Translations under genes and position numbers: made by a program
Shown: piece by piece, positions 26,991-37,300 of the stretch
Numbering within the stretch: the first letter of the stretch is position 1
Layout of the letters: each line of letters opens with the position of its first letter
Assembly (NCBI GenBank): GCA_016787755.1
Contig: JAEUUA010000026.1
Span: forward strand, 1 to 64,000
Source of the DNA: Cyclobacteriaceae bacterium
GTDB taxonomy: Bacteria > Bacteroidota > Bacteroidia > Cytophagales > Cyclobacteriaceae
DNA: 64,000 nt
Direction of reading: 5' to 3'
Notes under the pieces: generated by a model
Databases searched by the model: none
What the model was told of the DNA's origin: nothing
What the model saw: only the letters and a program-made list of their open reading frames with translations

Positions 26991-27665
26991 TTAAAGATAC
27001 TTCAAAGTTTTCAGAACTTCGACCCATCGCTGATAGCCAGCCCCATTTAAGTGCAAGCCATCGAAGGTCAATACCGGATCCAATCTTCCTTGTTTATCCA
27101 AAAATTTACCATACAGATCAACGTAGGTGTAGCGCATCCGTTCTGCATAGCGCGAAAGCTGATCGTTGATAATAAGGATATGGCTTCCATTGTTAAACTG
27201 CCGTGGGAATTTCTCAACGGTTTCATTAACCGGTAAAATGCTGTGCACAAAAATTTTCGTGCCTGGGGAGGCGCTTTTTACTTTGGATATGAAGTTGAAA
27301 ATATTTTCTATAATTGCTTCATCCGGAATATTCTTTGATAAGTCATTTGTACCAATCAAAACGAAAAGTTTTGAGGGCTTTAACTTAATGATTTCGTTAG
27401 CGCGGGCCAGTAATCCAAACGTATTGTCCCCTGAAATACCGCGATTGATTATGGTAGAGTCCTTTAACAATTTTTTCCAATTGCCTCCTTCCGTAATGCT
27501 GTTTCCAACAAAAACTATTTTACCCGGCAATAACGATTCGCGTTTAAAATTTTCCATTCGCACCCAATAATGTTCGGGCATGTTAGGAATAGTATCATAG
27601 GGTCTTTTTTGTGCATACGCAGAAACCGAAATAAGAATACCCAGAAATATTAAAAAGGTTTTCAT
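26991..27665 (-). CDS. Exported SGNH/GDSL esterase-lipase
   Basis: 224 residues with a signal peptide (FLIFLGILISVSAYA). SGNH blocks are block I FVGNSITEGG with nucleophile Ser56, block II NRGISGDNT, block III LIGTNDL, and block V DGLHLNGAGY supplying Asp and His. Likely substrates are acyl or acetyl esters on carbohydrates; specificity is not readable. The ATG overlaps the stop of the CocE-type gene by four bases. The downstream BNR-repeat gene follows closely, so the three form an operon of exported hydrolases. Confidence 0.88.
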   Translation of the reverse strand: MKTFLIFLGILISVSAYAQKRPYDTIPNMPEHYWVRMENFKRESLLPGKIVFVGNSITEGGNWKKLLKDSTIINRGISGDNTFGLLARANEIIKLKPSKLFVLIGTNDLSKNIPDEAIIENIFNFISKVKSASPGTKIFVHSILPVNETVEKFPRQFNNGSHILIINDQLSRYAERMRYTYVDLYGKFLDKQGRLDPVLTFDGLHLNGAGYQRWVEVLKTLKYL

Positions 27666-29569
27666 TTTTTGAAGGTATCAATTTTCGTGTTCAACTTTTC
27701 ACTTCCCCCTATCTCAACTACCGATGATCCATACACAGTAATAGTCGCCTTTGTAAAATCTTCCTCATTCGCTTTATAAATATTGTCGACATACTTCTGA
27801 GGGTTGCGGTCGATGTATGGAAACCAGGTGCTGTGTATCTGTACCATAATTCTGTGTCCCTTCTTAAAGGTATGCAGAATATCCTGAAGAGTAATGTTAA
27901 CATCGGTGATTTCTCCGGGTTTAAACGGCTCAGGCTTTTCAAAACTACTGCGAAAGCGCCCTCTAAAGACCTCATGGCGCACCAACTGCTGATATCCACT
28001 CATTACAATGTTACTAGGGTTATGTTCGTAGTTTGGATGATCGTCTGGATACACATCAATCAACTTCACGATAAAATCAGCATCGGTACTTGATAAAGAA
28101 ACTTTCAACTTTGCCATAATCTCACCGGCCAAAGTAACGGCATCAAACAGAGGTTCTGTTTCAAACGTGATTACATCGGGGCGCGTAGAGGCATGGCGCT
28201 GATCGTCTGTCATAAACCTGCGGGGGGTAAAGACAAGACCTTCTGTTTGTGAAGTGTATGGAACGGGTTTGGCCGGATCACTTACATACTCGAAAGAAGA
28301 TTCGTTCTTTAACGGCTGATTCACCGATAATTTTCCATACTCACCAAAATACAATTTCACAGGCGGCATTCCTTTAGGTGGCCATTCCGCAAACTTGTTC
28401 CAGGTTTTTAATCCGCAATCAAACATATATGCCTCTGGTAAGTTGGGTGTACCATTTTCCTTAAGCATGGTATTGAAAAACGTGCGCTCAATTTCGCGTT
28501 GATAGAACGTAGAAATGCTATCCCCAAAATAAATATGATTGATGATTTGTTTTCCGTTTTCACGAGCCCAGTCGCCATGGCTCCATGGGCCCATCACAAG
28601 GGTATTATACGTTTGCGGACTTGTTGCTTCAATGCGTTTATAGATATTAAGCGGGCCATACAAATCCTCGGCATCGTACCATCCACCCACCGTCATGATT
28701 GCATGGTTAACATTTGTAAGATGAGGCAATAAGTTACGTTTCTGCCAAAACTCATCATAGTTGGGGTGATCGATGGTTTGCTTCCAGAAAAAATTATCAT
28801 CATGATACTTCTCTGTGGCGTTTTTCAACGCCCCTAATTCTAAATTAAAATCATAGCCATTTTTTGAATTGGCTTCGCGAAAACGAATCATCTTATCATC
28901 ATACCAACTTTTGTCGGATGGTTTTTCATGCTGATAGCCAAACACTCCAAAGGCGGCTAAATAGCTTTGAAGAAATACTCCATTGTGATGAAAATCATCA
29001 AACCAAAAATCAGAAATAGGTGCTTGAGGGGAGGATGCCTTTAAAGCCGGGTGGGCATCCGGTATCCCGGCAGCCGTATAAAAACCTGGATAGGAAATAC
29101 CCCACTGCCCTACCTTTCCATTATTATTCTTTACATTTTTAATCAACCAATCAATGGTATCCCAGGTATCGGAAGCTTCGTCAATATCAGTTTTGTTTTT
29201 GCGGTCGTTACCCGGAATATTGGGGCGCATGTTATCAAATTCACCTTCACTCATCCAGCGGCCGCGCACATCCTGATACACGAAAATGTAGCCATCCTTC
29301 ATTAAATATTTAGATGGCCCAAGGTTTCTGCGATAGGTTGTTGCGCCATAGGGAGCCACACTATAGCATGTTCGCTGCATTAAGATTGGGTATGCCTTAC
29401 TTTTATCTTTCGGCAAATAGATAGACGTAAAAAGTTTTGTCCCATCGCGCATGGGTATCTGCACCTCCATTTTTTCATAATTGTTTCTTATATAAATGGA
29501 ATCTGGCGTCTCGGCAAAGGCCGTTAAACCTATAGAAGTGAAAAGGAGTACACTAATAAGCTGTTTCAT
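27662..29569 (-). CDS. CocE/NonD-family X-Pro peptidase-like hydrolase
   Basis: 635 residues with a signal peptide (ISVLLFTSIGLTAFAE). An alpha/beta-hydrolase (about 35-400) has nucleophile Ser159 in GQWGISYPGF. A C-terminal jelly-roll domain (about 420-620) ends with the VQIHSTWFPYIDRNP motif of the S15/CocE family. Members hydrolyse acyl esters, amides or X-Pro dipeptides. It is the first gene of the operon with the SGNH esterase and BNR protein. Confidence 0.9.
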   Translation of the reverse strand: MKQLISVLLFTSIGLTAFAETPDSIYIRNNYEKMEVQIPMRDGTKLFTSIYLPKDKSKAYPILMQRTCYSVAPYGATTYRRNLGPSKYLMKDGYIFVYQDVRGRWMSEGEFDNMRPNIPGNDRKNKTDIDEASDTWDTIDWLIKNVKNNNGKVGQWGISYPGFYTAAGIPDAHPALKASSPQAPISDFWFDDFHHNGVFLQSYLAAFGVFGYQHEKPSDKSWYDDKMIRFREANSKNGYDFNLELGALKNATEKYHDDNFFWKQTIDHPNYDEFWQKRNLLPHLTNVNHAIMTVGGWYDAEDLYGPLNIYKRIEATSPQTYNTLVMGPWSHGDWARENGKQIINHIYFGDSISTFYQREIERTFFNTMLKENGTPNLPEAYMFDCGLKTWNKFAEWPPKGMPPVKLYFGEYGKLSVNQPLKNESSFEYVSDPAKPVPYTSQTEGLVFTPRRFMTDDQRHASTRPDVITFETEPLFDAVTLAGEIMAKLKVSLSSTDADFIVKLIDVYPDDHPNYEHNPSNIVMSGYQQLVRHEVFRGRFRSSFEKPEPFKPGEITDVNITLQDILHTFKKGHRIMVQIHSTWFPYIDRNPQKYVDNIYKANEEDFTKATITVYGSSVVEIGGSEKLNTKIDTFKK

Positions 29570-29729
29570 AGGTGTCTTTTATTAAAATGAAAAATAAGAA
29601 GTTAGAACGCCAAAGACAATACCAACCAATATTATGACAACCTCAACTATTTCAAGATTTCTTTAACCAATTACCAGTGAGGTGGAATTACTGTTACTCA
29701 GTCTATTTTAAAACTCCAACAACAAAAAC
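29570..29729. other. AT-rich upstream region of the CocE operon, no gene seen
   Basis: First third of a 477-bp gap between divergent units. No coding frame, tRNA or strong hairpin was found. It must contain the promoter of the CocE operon, but no clear TAnnTTTG box was located. Confidence 0.4.
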
Positions 29730-29817
29730 ATGAAAAAGACATAGCGCACTGACTCTATTCATTACCAGTTGCAAAAAAAATGGAAGCCCGCCAGTGAAAA
29801 AGCATAAGCTTACTTAG
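29730..29817 (+). pseudogene. Remnant of a small lipoprotein gene (signal peptide only)
   Basis: An ATG-AAA-AAG start is followed by a stop in its own frame (TAG at 29742). The +1 frame continues as HSALTLFITSCKKNG, a typical lipoprotein signal peptide with an ITSC lipobox, and ends at TAG 29815. A one-base shift would join the two into a peptide of under 30 residues. It looks like the decayed 5' end of a lipoprotein gene. Confidence 0.35.
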
Positions 29818-29984
29818 CCGCCTACCAGATTCCTTAGTCATATGAATCGAAAGAATATTTTTTGAAAGATAATTCTGCATCAACAGTCATAATTAGCATT
29901 TATAAAACGAATAATTGAATTACCTTAGCCTCTTCATGTAAAATGTTCTGAACTTAAGAAATGAAAAAAACCTGAAAACCACTT

Positions 29985-30013
29985 TTGAAAATTCAATTCA
30001 CGAGGTATCTTTC
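29985..30013 (+). promoter_or_regulatory. Candidate promoter of the CHASE2-caspase cluster
   Basis: TTG (29985-29987), an 18-bp spacer and TATCTTTC (30006-30013, one mismatch to TAnnTTTG) lie about 33 bp before the start codon of the CHASE2-like gene. Confidence 0.5.
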
Positions 30014-30046
30014 TAACACTTAGTATCTCAGAAAATTCTCACAGCA

Positions 30047-31216
30047 TTGAAAAAGGTAGGCTTTTTCCTTCTCGTCTTACTTCATACCGTGCTGTTGGTA
30101 GTGCTGTCCCTCTTATGGCTTAATTTTTCGTTTACGTATGATAACGAATCAACTATTATCTCAGCAGTTTCAATCGCAAAAACTGTCTTGTTCAAGATCG
30201 AGGCAAAGCCATCAAAAAATGACTTTCTCTTAATTAATGTTTCATACCAAAAAACACTCATACCGAAACTAGATCACTATGGATTTGAAATAGGCAATGA
30301 AGCGATCACCGATCGGGTAAGCCTGGCTGCACTTTTTGAAAAAACATCTTCCTTCAACAATCACCGCTATCTGGTATGCGATATTTTTTTAGATCAGCCT
30401 TCTCCTGCAGATAGTGTGCTATTGCATCATGTGCGTAGAACAAAAAATATTCTTTTCCCGTACCATCGGCAGGATGGCAAATTTTTGAGACCCATTATAC
30501 CCATCCCCCAGGCCCTTTCCGACTACGACTCCGACTTTGGAAGTTTTTTAAAATATTCCTACCTGCAATATGACACATGCCAAACTATTGCCCTTAAAAT
30601 GTACCTCGATCTACACCGAGGCATCTATAAAAAGAGCGGTTGGTTTTATAAAAAGAATGGTCGCCTGGTGTTAAACTCTTTTATCCTGGAATTTCCCATT
30701 CGTCAATACGATATTTTTCGCGAAGACACAGTCGGATACAATTCGATTCATCTCACAAATTTTTTATCTCTACCCGATCCGCTCATGGAAGAGATGCTGA
30801 AAAACAAAATAGTCGTGATTGGGGATTTTCTAGAAACCGATCTCCATCAAACTATATATGGGGCTAATGCAGGGCCTCTCATACACCTCAATGCCTACCT
30901 TAATTTAAGAGAGAATAAAAATATGTTAACACCTTGGTTTTTTATTTATATATTTTCAGCCTTCTACGTATTTTCCTTTTTTCTTTTCAAAAAGAATAAG
31001 GTGAGTACGTTGAAATGGATTAGAAAAATCCAAAGCAGCAAACTGGGTGGATTTCTATTTGATTACCTTAAATACGCTTTATTTCTGCTTTTGATGTCTA
31101 TAACATCGTATCTGATTTTTGGAATTCATTTAAACATTCTCATCATCAGCTTATACTTTAGTATTGCCGAATATCTTATTGAATATTATTATAAAAATGT
31201 AAAACAGATATCGTAA
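30047..31216 (+). CDS. CHASE2-like extracytoplasmic sensor membrane protein
   Basis: 389 residues with a TTG start. One N-terminal TM helix (VGFFLLVLLHTVLLVVLSLLW) is followed by a periplasmic domain (about 30-285) and three C-terminal TM helices (about 290-385). The domain shows CHASE2-like features: FLLINVSY at its start, ITDRVSLAALF, YLVCDIFLD, and KIVVIGDF followed by GANAGPLIHLNAYLN before the TM block. Unlike most CHASE2 proteins it has no kinase, cyclase or GGDEF output domain. The FecR-like gene follows by 23 bp. The domain call rests on pattern recognition only. Confidence 0.65.
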   Translation: MKKVGFFLLVLLHTVLLVVLSLLWLNFSFTYDNESTIISAVSIAKTVLFKIEAKPSKNDFLLINVSYQKTLIPKLDHYGFEIGNEAITDRVSLAALFEKTSSFNNHRYLVCDIFLDQPSPADSVLLHHVRRTKNILFPYHRQDGKFLRPIIPIPQALSDYDSDFGSFLKYSYLQYDTCQTIALKMYLDLHRGIYKKSGWFYKKNGRLVLNSFILEFPIRQYDIFREDTVGYNSIHLTNFLSLPDPLMEEMLKNKIVVIGDFLETDLHQTIYGANAGPLIHLNAYLNLRENKNMLTPWFFIYIFSAFYVFSFFLFKKNKVSTLKWIRKIQSSKLGGFLFDYLKYALFLLLMSITSYLIFGIHLNILIISLYFSIAEYLIEYYYKNVKQIS

Positions 31217-31239
31217 CGCTCCCCAAAATTAATTTTACT

Positions 31240-32022
31240 ATGATCAAAACTACGCTCTTCGTTTCGTTACTTTTCTTTTCTACTACAAGCCAAGCCCAGG
31301 AGTATTATGTCTTGAATGTGAAAGGGCATGTAAAAATTTTAAAAAATGAAAAAGAACTTAAGACCAATGACATCATAAAAGCAAACGATAAACTTATCTT
31401 CTCTTCTGAACATGATGCGGTGGCGGTAGTGAATAGCAAATCAGGAAGACATATAATTAAACCTACTCCTACATCGGGCTCCACGGAATTAGCGGCCCTA
31501 GTGAAAGATATTCTGATACCAGCCAATAATAGACTTAGTACACGCAATGGAGGCTTTAATACACCCTTAGATTTTCAGATTTATTTCGCAGACACAGTGC
31601 TGCTACTTGATGAAATGAAGCACAAAGTAAATAATGAATATTTCCCTCTTTCAAATGACACTTTCTTTTTTATTCGGTACAATTATCAAGGTGAAGAAAT
31701 TAATAAGAAATTATTCTCGCCTTCAGATAGCCTGATTATAAACCGTGCAGCACTTTTTTCGATAGACGGAAAGCCTATTGACGTTGAGGATACCTCTGAT
31801 TTAAAATTATTCTATCTGAATGGCCAAAACATTCTTTTTATTTGCGCTTTAAAAATCAGTACACCGGATTTAAAGGCCTTAAGAACCGAGACCAATTTAT
31901 TAAGAAAAGTCCTCTCAACAAAGCTTTCAGAAAGAGCGGCCAAGGAGGAAATCCTGACTTACTTGCAATTCCAGTATGGAAAAATCGATTTATTAAACGT
32001 AGAGGCCTGGTTAAAAAAATAA
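31240..32022 (+). CDS. FecR-like secreted protein
   Basis: 260 residues with a signal peptide ending TSQAQ. Residues about 22-75 resemble a FecR-type beta domain (VLNVKGHVKIL, LKTNDIIKANDKLIFSSEHDAVAVV). The remaining 180 residues alternate charged and hydrophobic stretches and end in a helical region (RAAKEEILTYLQF); I do not recognise them. FecR domains typically sense or scaffold on the periplasmic side. It lies between the CHASE2-like gene and the lipocalin-like gene, after a 6-bp-stem hairpin. Confidence 0.6.
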   Translation: MIKTTLFVSLLFFSTTSQAQEYYVLNVKGHVKILKNEKELKTNDIIKANDKLIFSSEHDAVAVVNSKSGRHIIKPTPTSGSTELAALVKDILIPANNRLSTRNGGFNTPLDFQIYFADTVLLLDEMKHKVNNEYFPLSNDTFFFIRYNYQGEEINKKLFSPSDSLIINRAALFSIDGKPIDVEDTSDLKLFYLNGQNILFICALKISTPDLKALRTETNLLRKVLSTKLSERAAKEEILTYLQFQYGKIDLLNVEAWLKK

Positions 32023-32058
32023 ATGCGTGGCTAGGTACCTGATTGCAGGTAACAGATC

Positions 32059-32086
32059 TTGATTTTTTCGAATTGTTATATTTTTT
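32059..32086 (+). promoter_or_regulatory. Possible internal promoter
   Basis: TTG (32059-32061), a 17-bp spacer and TATTTTTT (32079-32086) precede the lipocalin-like gene. A short hairpin, TACCTG-ATTG-CAGGTA at 32036-32051, stands just before it. Together they may divide the cluster into two transcripts. Confidence 0.3.
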
Positions 32087-32113
32087 TTACACAAACCCAT
32101 TCCTTCTTATCTC

Positions 32114-32524
32114 ATGAAAAATCTTTTACTTCTTCCCATTTTATTTACCTTGATCTGCTGCAGCAAAGAGGATGATCCTGCCCCTATTAGTGATGAGTTG
32201 CTCGCAGGCGCTTCCTCTAAAACCTGGATTATTACAGACTTTAAATCTGCCGGAGTTGCAGACTTCAAAGATCAGCCCGTTTGTGTACAGGATGATCTTT
32301 GGGTATTTTTTGCTACCGGTGAAATGGAACAAAATGAAGGAGCCAGTAAATGCCAACCTTCTGATCCTCAGGTATACGCAGAAGGTTCATGGGTATTATT
32401 TCCAGAATCGAATACACTGAGGCTTACCCGAAGTACAATTGTCAACTTTAATGTCGTTACATTAACAAAAAATGAAATGACCCTTACCAGCGGAAGCGAT
32501 AAATACTACTTTTCAAGTCTATGA
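32114..32524 (+). CDS. Small lipocalin-like lipoprotein
   Basis: 136 residues. A lipoprotein signal with LICC lipobox is followed by a Ser/Asp-rich +2 region. The body (about 30-136) resembles a short lipocalin-like sheet: KTWIITDFKSAG opening strand, WVFFATGEM, GSWVLFPESNTLRL, MTLTSGSDKYYF at the end. Such domains are frequent in Bacteroidota surface or periplasmic lipoproteins, and the ligand is unknown. Its stop overlaps the next ATG by four bases. Confidence 0.65.
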   Translation: MKNLLLLPILFTLICCSKEDDPAPISDELLAGASSKTWIITDFKSAGVADFKDQPVCVQDDLWVFFATGEMEQNEGASKCQPSDPQVYAEGSWVLFPESNTLRLTRSTIVNFNVVTLTKNEMTLTSGSDKYYFSSL

Positions 32525-33654
32525 AATACCGTTCCATTTTATCTGCTTTAGTGATAGTAGCTTTATCGTGTGCGGAAGAATCAGAAACAAACCCCGACAG
32601 CTTTCCGCCTTTGGGGAGGGACGAGGTTGCCATACGAAGCGTGAACGTGATTAACTTTACACCTACTAAAGTTGAGTTAGAGTTAAAACTAAACTTACTC
32701 TACTACTACCGTTATGGTGGTTTTTGCCTGGACAAAGCCTGGGGTGATTATGTTTTGAACTATGGCGATAAGCTCCCTTCTTCAGCATTTCAGTTTGATG
32801 CCTTTGATGGAGACTTTGACTATCAAACCGAACTAAAATCGGTTACCCGACAATCACCCAACCCCTCGACCCAAGCCTATTCAGCTCTTTTGTTGGTAGA
32901 AAATACCCTGGATTTTCCACTGACTCAACTTGAAGATCCATACTCCAACAGGCGCTTTGAGGCATTAAATTATTTCTTCCTGAAAAACCAAAGCCCCAAT
33001 AATTTTGCGTTAGCGGCATTTGGAAAAAATGGAAAAATGGGAAGTGATGTGAAGTTTTGTGCTGGCTTTAACGAGCCCTGGCAAACATATGCAAGTGAAG
33101 CTATTAAACTTAGCGAGATGGAAGGTGGGACAAACAATATATTAGATGCTCTTACTAAATCGATTGATTACGTAGTAAATAATGCTACCAATCCAAATAA
33201 AGCAATAGTGGTTCTCACTCACACGCCTCCCGATTATCCTTACAGTAAATATCTTGAGGTAGTACAGAAGGCAATTCTAAATAAGGTTACCATTCATATC
33301 ATTGACTTAAATTATCACGGTGAGACCGAAATTTTTGGATTCAATGCGCTTGCCCTTAAGACCGGAGGATTCTACATCAGTGCTGGCCCTGCGGGAGGGA
33401 GCTACCCGGTTTTCGGTTTTGGTGCAACAATGGTTCAATTGAGCGAAATGCTAAATCGGCAATACCAGGAGTACGTGATGAGAATCGAAATCAAGTACAC
33501 AGGTACCGATCCAACCTATTTTGAAACCGGATATATATACCCACACATCATTCAAATGGGATATTTTAAAACAAATGACCGCACGGACTGTGGTACTAAA
33601 ATCTTTCTCGAAGAATTCGAATATAATTTCATTCCCTATGTTTTTTCGCTCTAA
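32521..33654 (+). CDS. VWA-like lipoprotein
   Basis: 377 residues with a lipoprotein signal (lipobox ALSC). From about residue 120 a von Willebrand A-like Rossmann fold is suggested: ALLLVENTLDF opening strand, RRFEALNYFF helix, FALAAFG, GGTNNILDALTKSIDYV, KAIVVLTHTPPD and VTIHIIDL. The first strand lacks the DxSxS metal motif of MIDAS, so ligand binding through metal is doubtful. The N-terminal 100 residues are an unrecognised beta region. It is coupled to the lipocalin-like gene (ATGA) and overlaps the barrel gene by 17 bp. Confidence 0.65.
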   Translation: MKYRSILSALVIVALSCAEESETNPDSFPPLGRDEVAIRSVNVINFTPTKVELELKLNLLYYYRYGGFCLDKAWGDYVLNYGDKLPSSAFQFDAFDGDFDYQTELKSVTRQSPNPSTQAYSALLLVENTLDFPLTQLEDPYSNRRFEALNYFFLKNQSPNNFALAAFGKNGKMGSDVKFCAGFNEPWQTYASEAIKLSEMEGGTNNILDALTKSIDYVVNNATNPNKAIVVLTHTPPDYPYSKYLEVVQKAILNKVTIHIIDLNYHGETEIFGFNALALKTGGFYISAGPAGGSYPVFGFGATMVQLSEMLNRQYQEYVMRIEIKYTGTDPTYFETGYIYPHIIQMGYFKTNDRTDCGTKIFLEEFEYNFIPYVFSL

Positions 33655-34357
33655 AAATGTTTATGTCGCAGTGTCTTTAGTTTTTTGCTGCACGGCAATC
33701 CAAGCACAACGCCTTTTTTTTGGATTGGGCATGCAACTGCAATCCTATCATCATGCTAACACAGAAAAGTATTACGTATTGCCGTCACGAATTAGTTATG
33801 ATGTTGAGGTGGTGAAGAAAAAACAGTCCCAGTTTGTATTTAATTATCCTGCCCTGCATGTACTTACCGGAGTAGAATACGGACGTTGGCGATTTACACT
33901 AGAACCCGGCATTCAACCACTTAATTTTTCCTATAGCGTATATTATCCCACTGGTAATGGATTGATAAGAACACCTGACAAAATTCAAGATGTAGAGGAC
34001 TACGATACTCAAATGGTAGGCTTTGCCCTGCCCGCGTTAGCTCATTACGCAATCTGGAACTCCAGAAGTAAAGATCAGAATATTTACTTACAAGCCGGTG
34101 CCTCCTACTTTCAGAACTTTTCTTCTGAAAATTCCCGGAATGTGTTTTACCAAAAAAATTATACATGGGCTGTGGGGGGATTGAGCTACCAATTTGGCGG
34201 TTTTTACAGACCAAACTTTTCTCTTAGATACAACCATCTGCTTGCTGTACATAATGCAGGCGAGTTGCAGGTAGGTTTTTTTAATATTGGTTTTACGTGT
34301 CATCTGCCCTCCATTAAAGTTCAAAAAAGAAAATTGTATAGCGATGAAGTTGATTAA
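33638..34357 (+). CDS. Small outer-membrane beta-barrel protein
   Basis: About 239 residues from the ATG at 33638, chosen because it starts a signal peptide (VYVAVSLVFCCTAIQAQ); the frame opens further upstream inside the VWA-like gene. After the cleavage site come alternating hydrophobic/aromatic strands (FFGLGMQLQSY, WRFTLEPGIQPLNFSYSVYY, IYLQAGASYF, FSLRYNHLL, LQVGFFNIGF), as in PorT-like or OmpA-type barrels. It overlaps the VWA-like gene by 17 bp and the caspase gene by 14 bp, so these genes are translationally linked. Confidence 0.65.
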   Translation: MFFRSKNVYVAVSLVFCCTAIQAQRLFFGLGMQLQSYHHANTEKYYVLPSRISYDVEVVKKKQSQFVFNYPALHVLTGVEYGRWRFTLEPGIQPLNFSYSVYYPTGNGLIRTPDKIQDVEDYDTQMVGFALPALAHYAIWNSRSKDQNIYLQAGASYFQNFSSENSRNVFYQKNYTWAVGGLSYQFGGFYRPNFSLRYNHLLAVHNAGELQVGFFNIGFTCHLPSIKVQKRKLYSDEVD

Positions 34358-37300
34358 GCTACTAGTAAAAAAAAATCTATTCTATACATCCCCTTTTAGG
34401 ATCCCTATATGGATATCCTTCCTGATCTGCTTTGTTCTGAAGTCTCCACTTTATAGCCAGACTAAAGAAGAAGTGATTGTGCAAAGCGGGCATTTTGGGC
34501 GAATTAACCATATAACATTTAGCTCAGATAACAGACTTCTTGCCAGCGCAGGCGATGATCTCACGCTTCGGATATGGCACATCAATACCGGAAAACTGAT
34601 GGCTACGTTTCAGCATCCTACTGCCGTGGTTACCAGTTGTTTTAACGAGTCTGAGGAACAAACTGTAAGCATCGCTACGGATGGGATTTTGAGAATTTGG
34701 AGCATTACACATTCACAACAACTTAGAGAAGTAAAGCTTGTGAATACAAGTACTGTGCAGGCCAAAATTTTAAGGCATGAAAAATCGATCTATGCCCTGA
34801 TCAATAATCAATTGTTTAAAGCAGTAGATCATCGCGCGGAATTTCAAAAAATAGAAACCAATATAGAAGACTTTCGGATTGAAAATAACGGATCTGTGGA
34901 AGTGTTCACCACCAATCAAAGTTTGAAAAAACTAAATGAGAAAAGTCAACTTTCGGAACCCCTTTTTTCCGGAAAAAAAACTGCGACTATTTGGCATGAT
35001 AAGAACAATCAACAATCCTATATTTTTGAACACCTGGCAGCCCGCATTCAACGAAACCGAATTGAATTATATAATCTAAAGTCTGGAAAGAAAAAAACAT
35101 TTCAAGGAGATTACCTGGATGATGTATTTACAGATGTACGTTACAGCGCCAAGAATAAATTGGCTATCGTAAGCAATACGGACAATAAAATTTATCTGAT
35201 TGATACCGAAAAGAAACGTATTGTAAAAAAACTCAATGAACATGTAGACGATGTTTTTGCGATAGGAATGAGCTCCGATGAGCGTCTTTTTGCATCTGCC
35301 GGAAATGATCGCAGCATCACCGTGTGGGACATGGCTACCCTCAAACCCCAAAAGACTCTCATTAGCAAAACCTATCGCATTGAAACTATCGACTTTGTTC
35401 CGGAAACGCAACAAATAGCTTTTGGCGATGAGTTGGGCAACTTAAAACTAATGAGCCTTGCCGATAAAAATCTTAGTGTGCAATCCAAAAAAATACATAA
35501 ATATCCCTTGGTCCTGTTAAGCTATGATCAAGGAAGTTTTTACACAGTAGGGAAAGATAATCGCATTAAGAAAACGAATGACCTGCTTGTAACAGAGGCT
35601 TCCAACAAGGTGCTCAAGCGATTTTCTCCCACGTACTCATTGTTAAATACTTTTAAATTTTATTACGAATCTCCGGTTCAGTATCAATCACTAAAGATAG
35701 AATCTTCCTGGGCTGCGGTTGAAACCAGTTATTCAAAAATAAAGATCCGAGCGTTCGACAAAGAATCGCTTCATAGAATAAAGCATCTGAATGTATCCTT
35801 CGATAAAAAATATACAGGAGTACCCGATTATATTCAAAACAGTCCTCTTTTCCATCAGGGTGGCCTTACCGACTATAAAGAACTTCCCGAAAAATTTCTG
35901 ACCAGTGGGGCCGAAGGGAGTATTAAACTATGGGATAAAAATGAAAAGAAATTATTAGTTACCTGCATTCCTTTAGGCAACCGAGAAAGTAAAATTACCA
36001 TTACCTCCGATAATTATTACATGGTGGATAAAGCTTCACTGGAAGGCATCGCCTTTAAACTAGGATCAAAACTATTCTTGCCACAGCAATTCGATTTGAA
36101 GTTTAATCGACCGGATCTTGTTCTCGCACGAATGGGTGGGTTTTCAAATGAACTTATTCAGGCCTATCATCATGCCTACCAGAAGCGAATTACGAAAGCC
36201 GGGTTCACCGAAAAAATGCTAGAAGGTGATGAGTTGAATGTTCCCGAATTACAGATACTCACTACCAATATTCCATACAAAACCGATAACCCTGCTTTTT
36301 CATTGCTGGTGGAGTGCCGCAGCGAGGACAAAAAACTACGCGCCATAAATGTATTGGTTAATGGAGTGCCTATATTTGGAACTCAGGGGCTCTCGATTTC
36401 CGATGAAAATTCTCTATCGGTAACTAAAACAATTTCCATTCCCCTGTCGAACGGAATAAATAAAATTTCATTATCCGTTTATAACGATGCAGGCCTTGAA
36501 AGTCTTCGGGAGGCTTTAGAAATTATGTACGAAACATCATCGCAACAAAAACCAACCTTACATCTGGTTACCATCGGAGTCTCAGAGTATAAGAACGATG
36601 CCATGAATCTTCAATACGCTGCCAAAGACGGACAAGACCTTGCTTCCTTGTATAAAAATCAAAAAGGTGTGTTTAAAGAAGTAATAAATCACTCGTTGAT
36701 TAACGAAGATGTTACAACGAGTAATGTATTAAAACTTAAAGAAAAATTGTACGAAACAAATGTGAATGATGTGGTGATGATTTTTGTAGCCGGACATGGA
36801 CTACTCGATAAAGAGTTAGATTATTATTTTGCCACACACAATGTAAATTTTTTAAACCCCAAGGAAAACGGGTTGCGCTATGATGACCTTGAAACATTAT
36901 TAGATGGAATTCCTGCACGCAATAAGATATTGCTAATTGATGCTTGTCACTCGGGTGAAATAGATAAGGAAGAAATTGAAGTGGTCGTTAAAAACGAAAC
37001 CATTAAAAACAATACCAATATTACTTTCAGAAATTTCGGCAACGCAGAAGTGAGGCAAAAAAATCTGGGGTTACAGAATAGCTTTGAACTTTCAAAACAA
37101 CTCTTTACTGATTTGAGAAAGGGTTCAGGCACTACGGTATTATCGGCAGCCGGGGGCGTTCAACTTGCCCAGGAAAGCAGCGAATGGAAAAATGGTGCCT
37201 TTACTTATTGTCTTCTTTCCGGCCTTCGCGATATGAAGGCAGACTTAAATAAAGACAACAAAATTATGCTTTCTGAACTTCGTTCTTATTTGTTTACCGA

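Noticed and set aside
32036..32051. TACCTG-ATTG-CAGGTA hairpin as a terminator between the FecR-like and lipocalin-like genes
   Set aside because: Six base pairs with a T run only after 8-10 more bases; too weak to claim termination.
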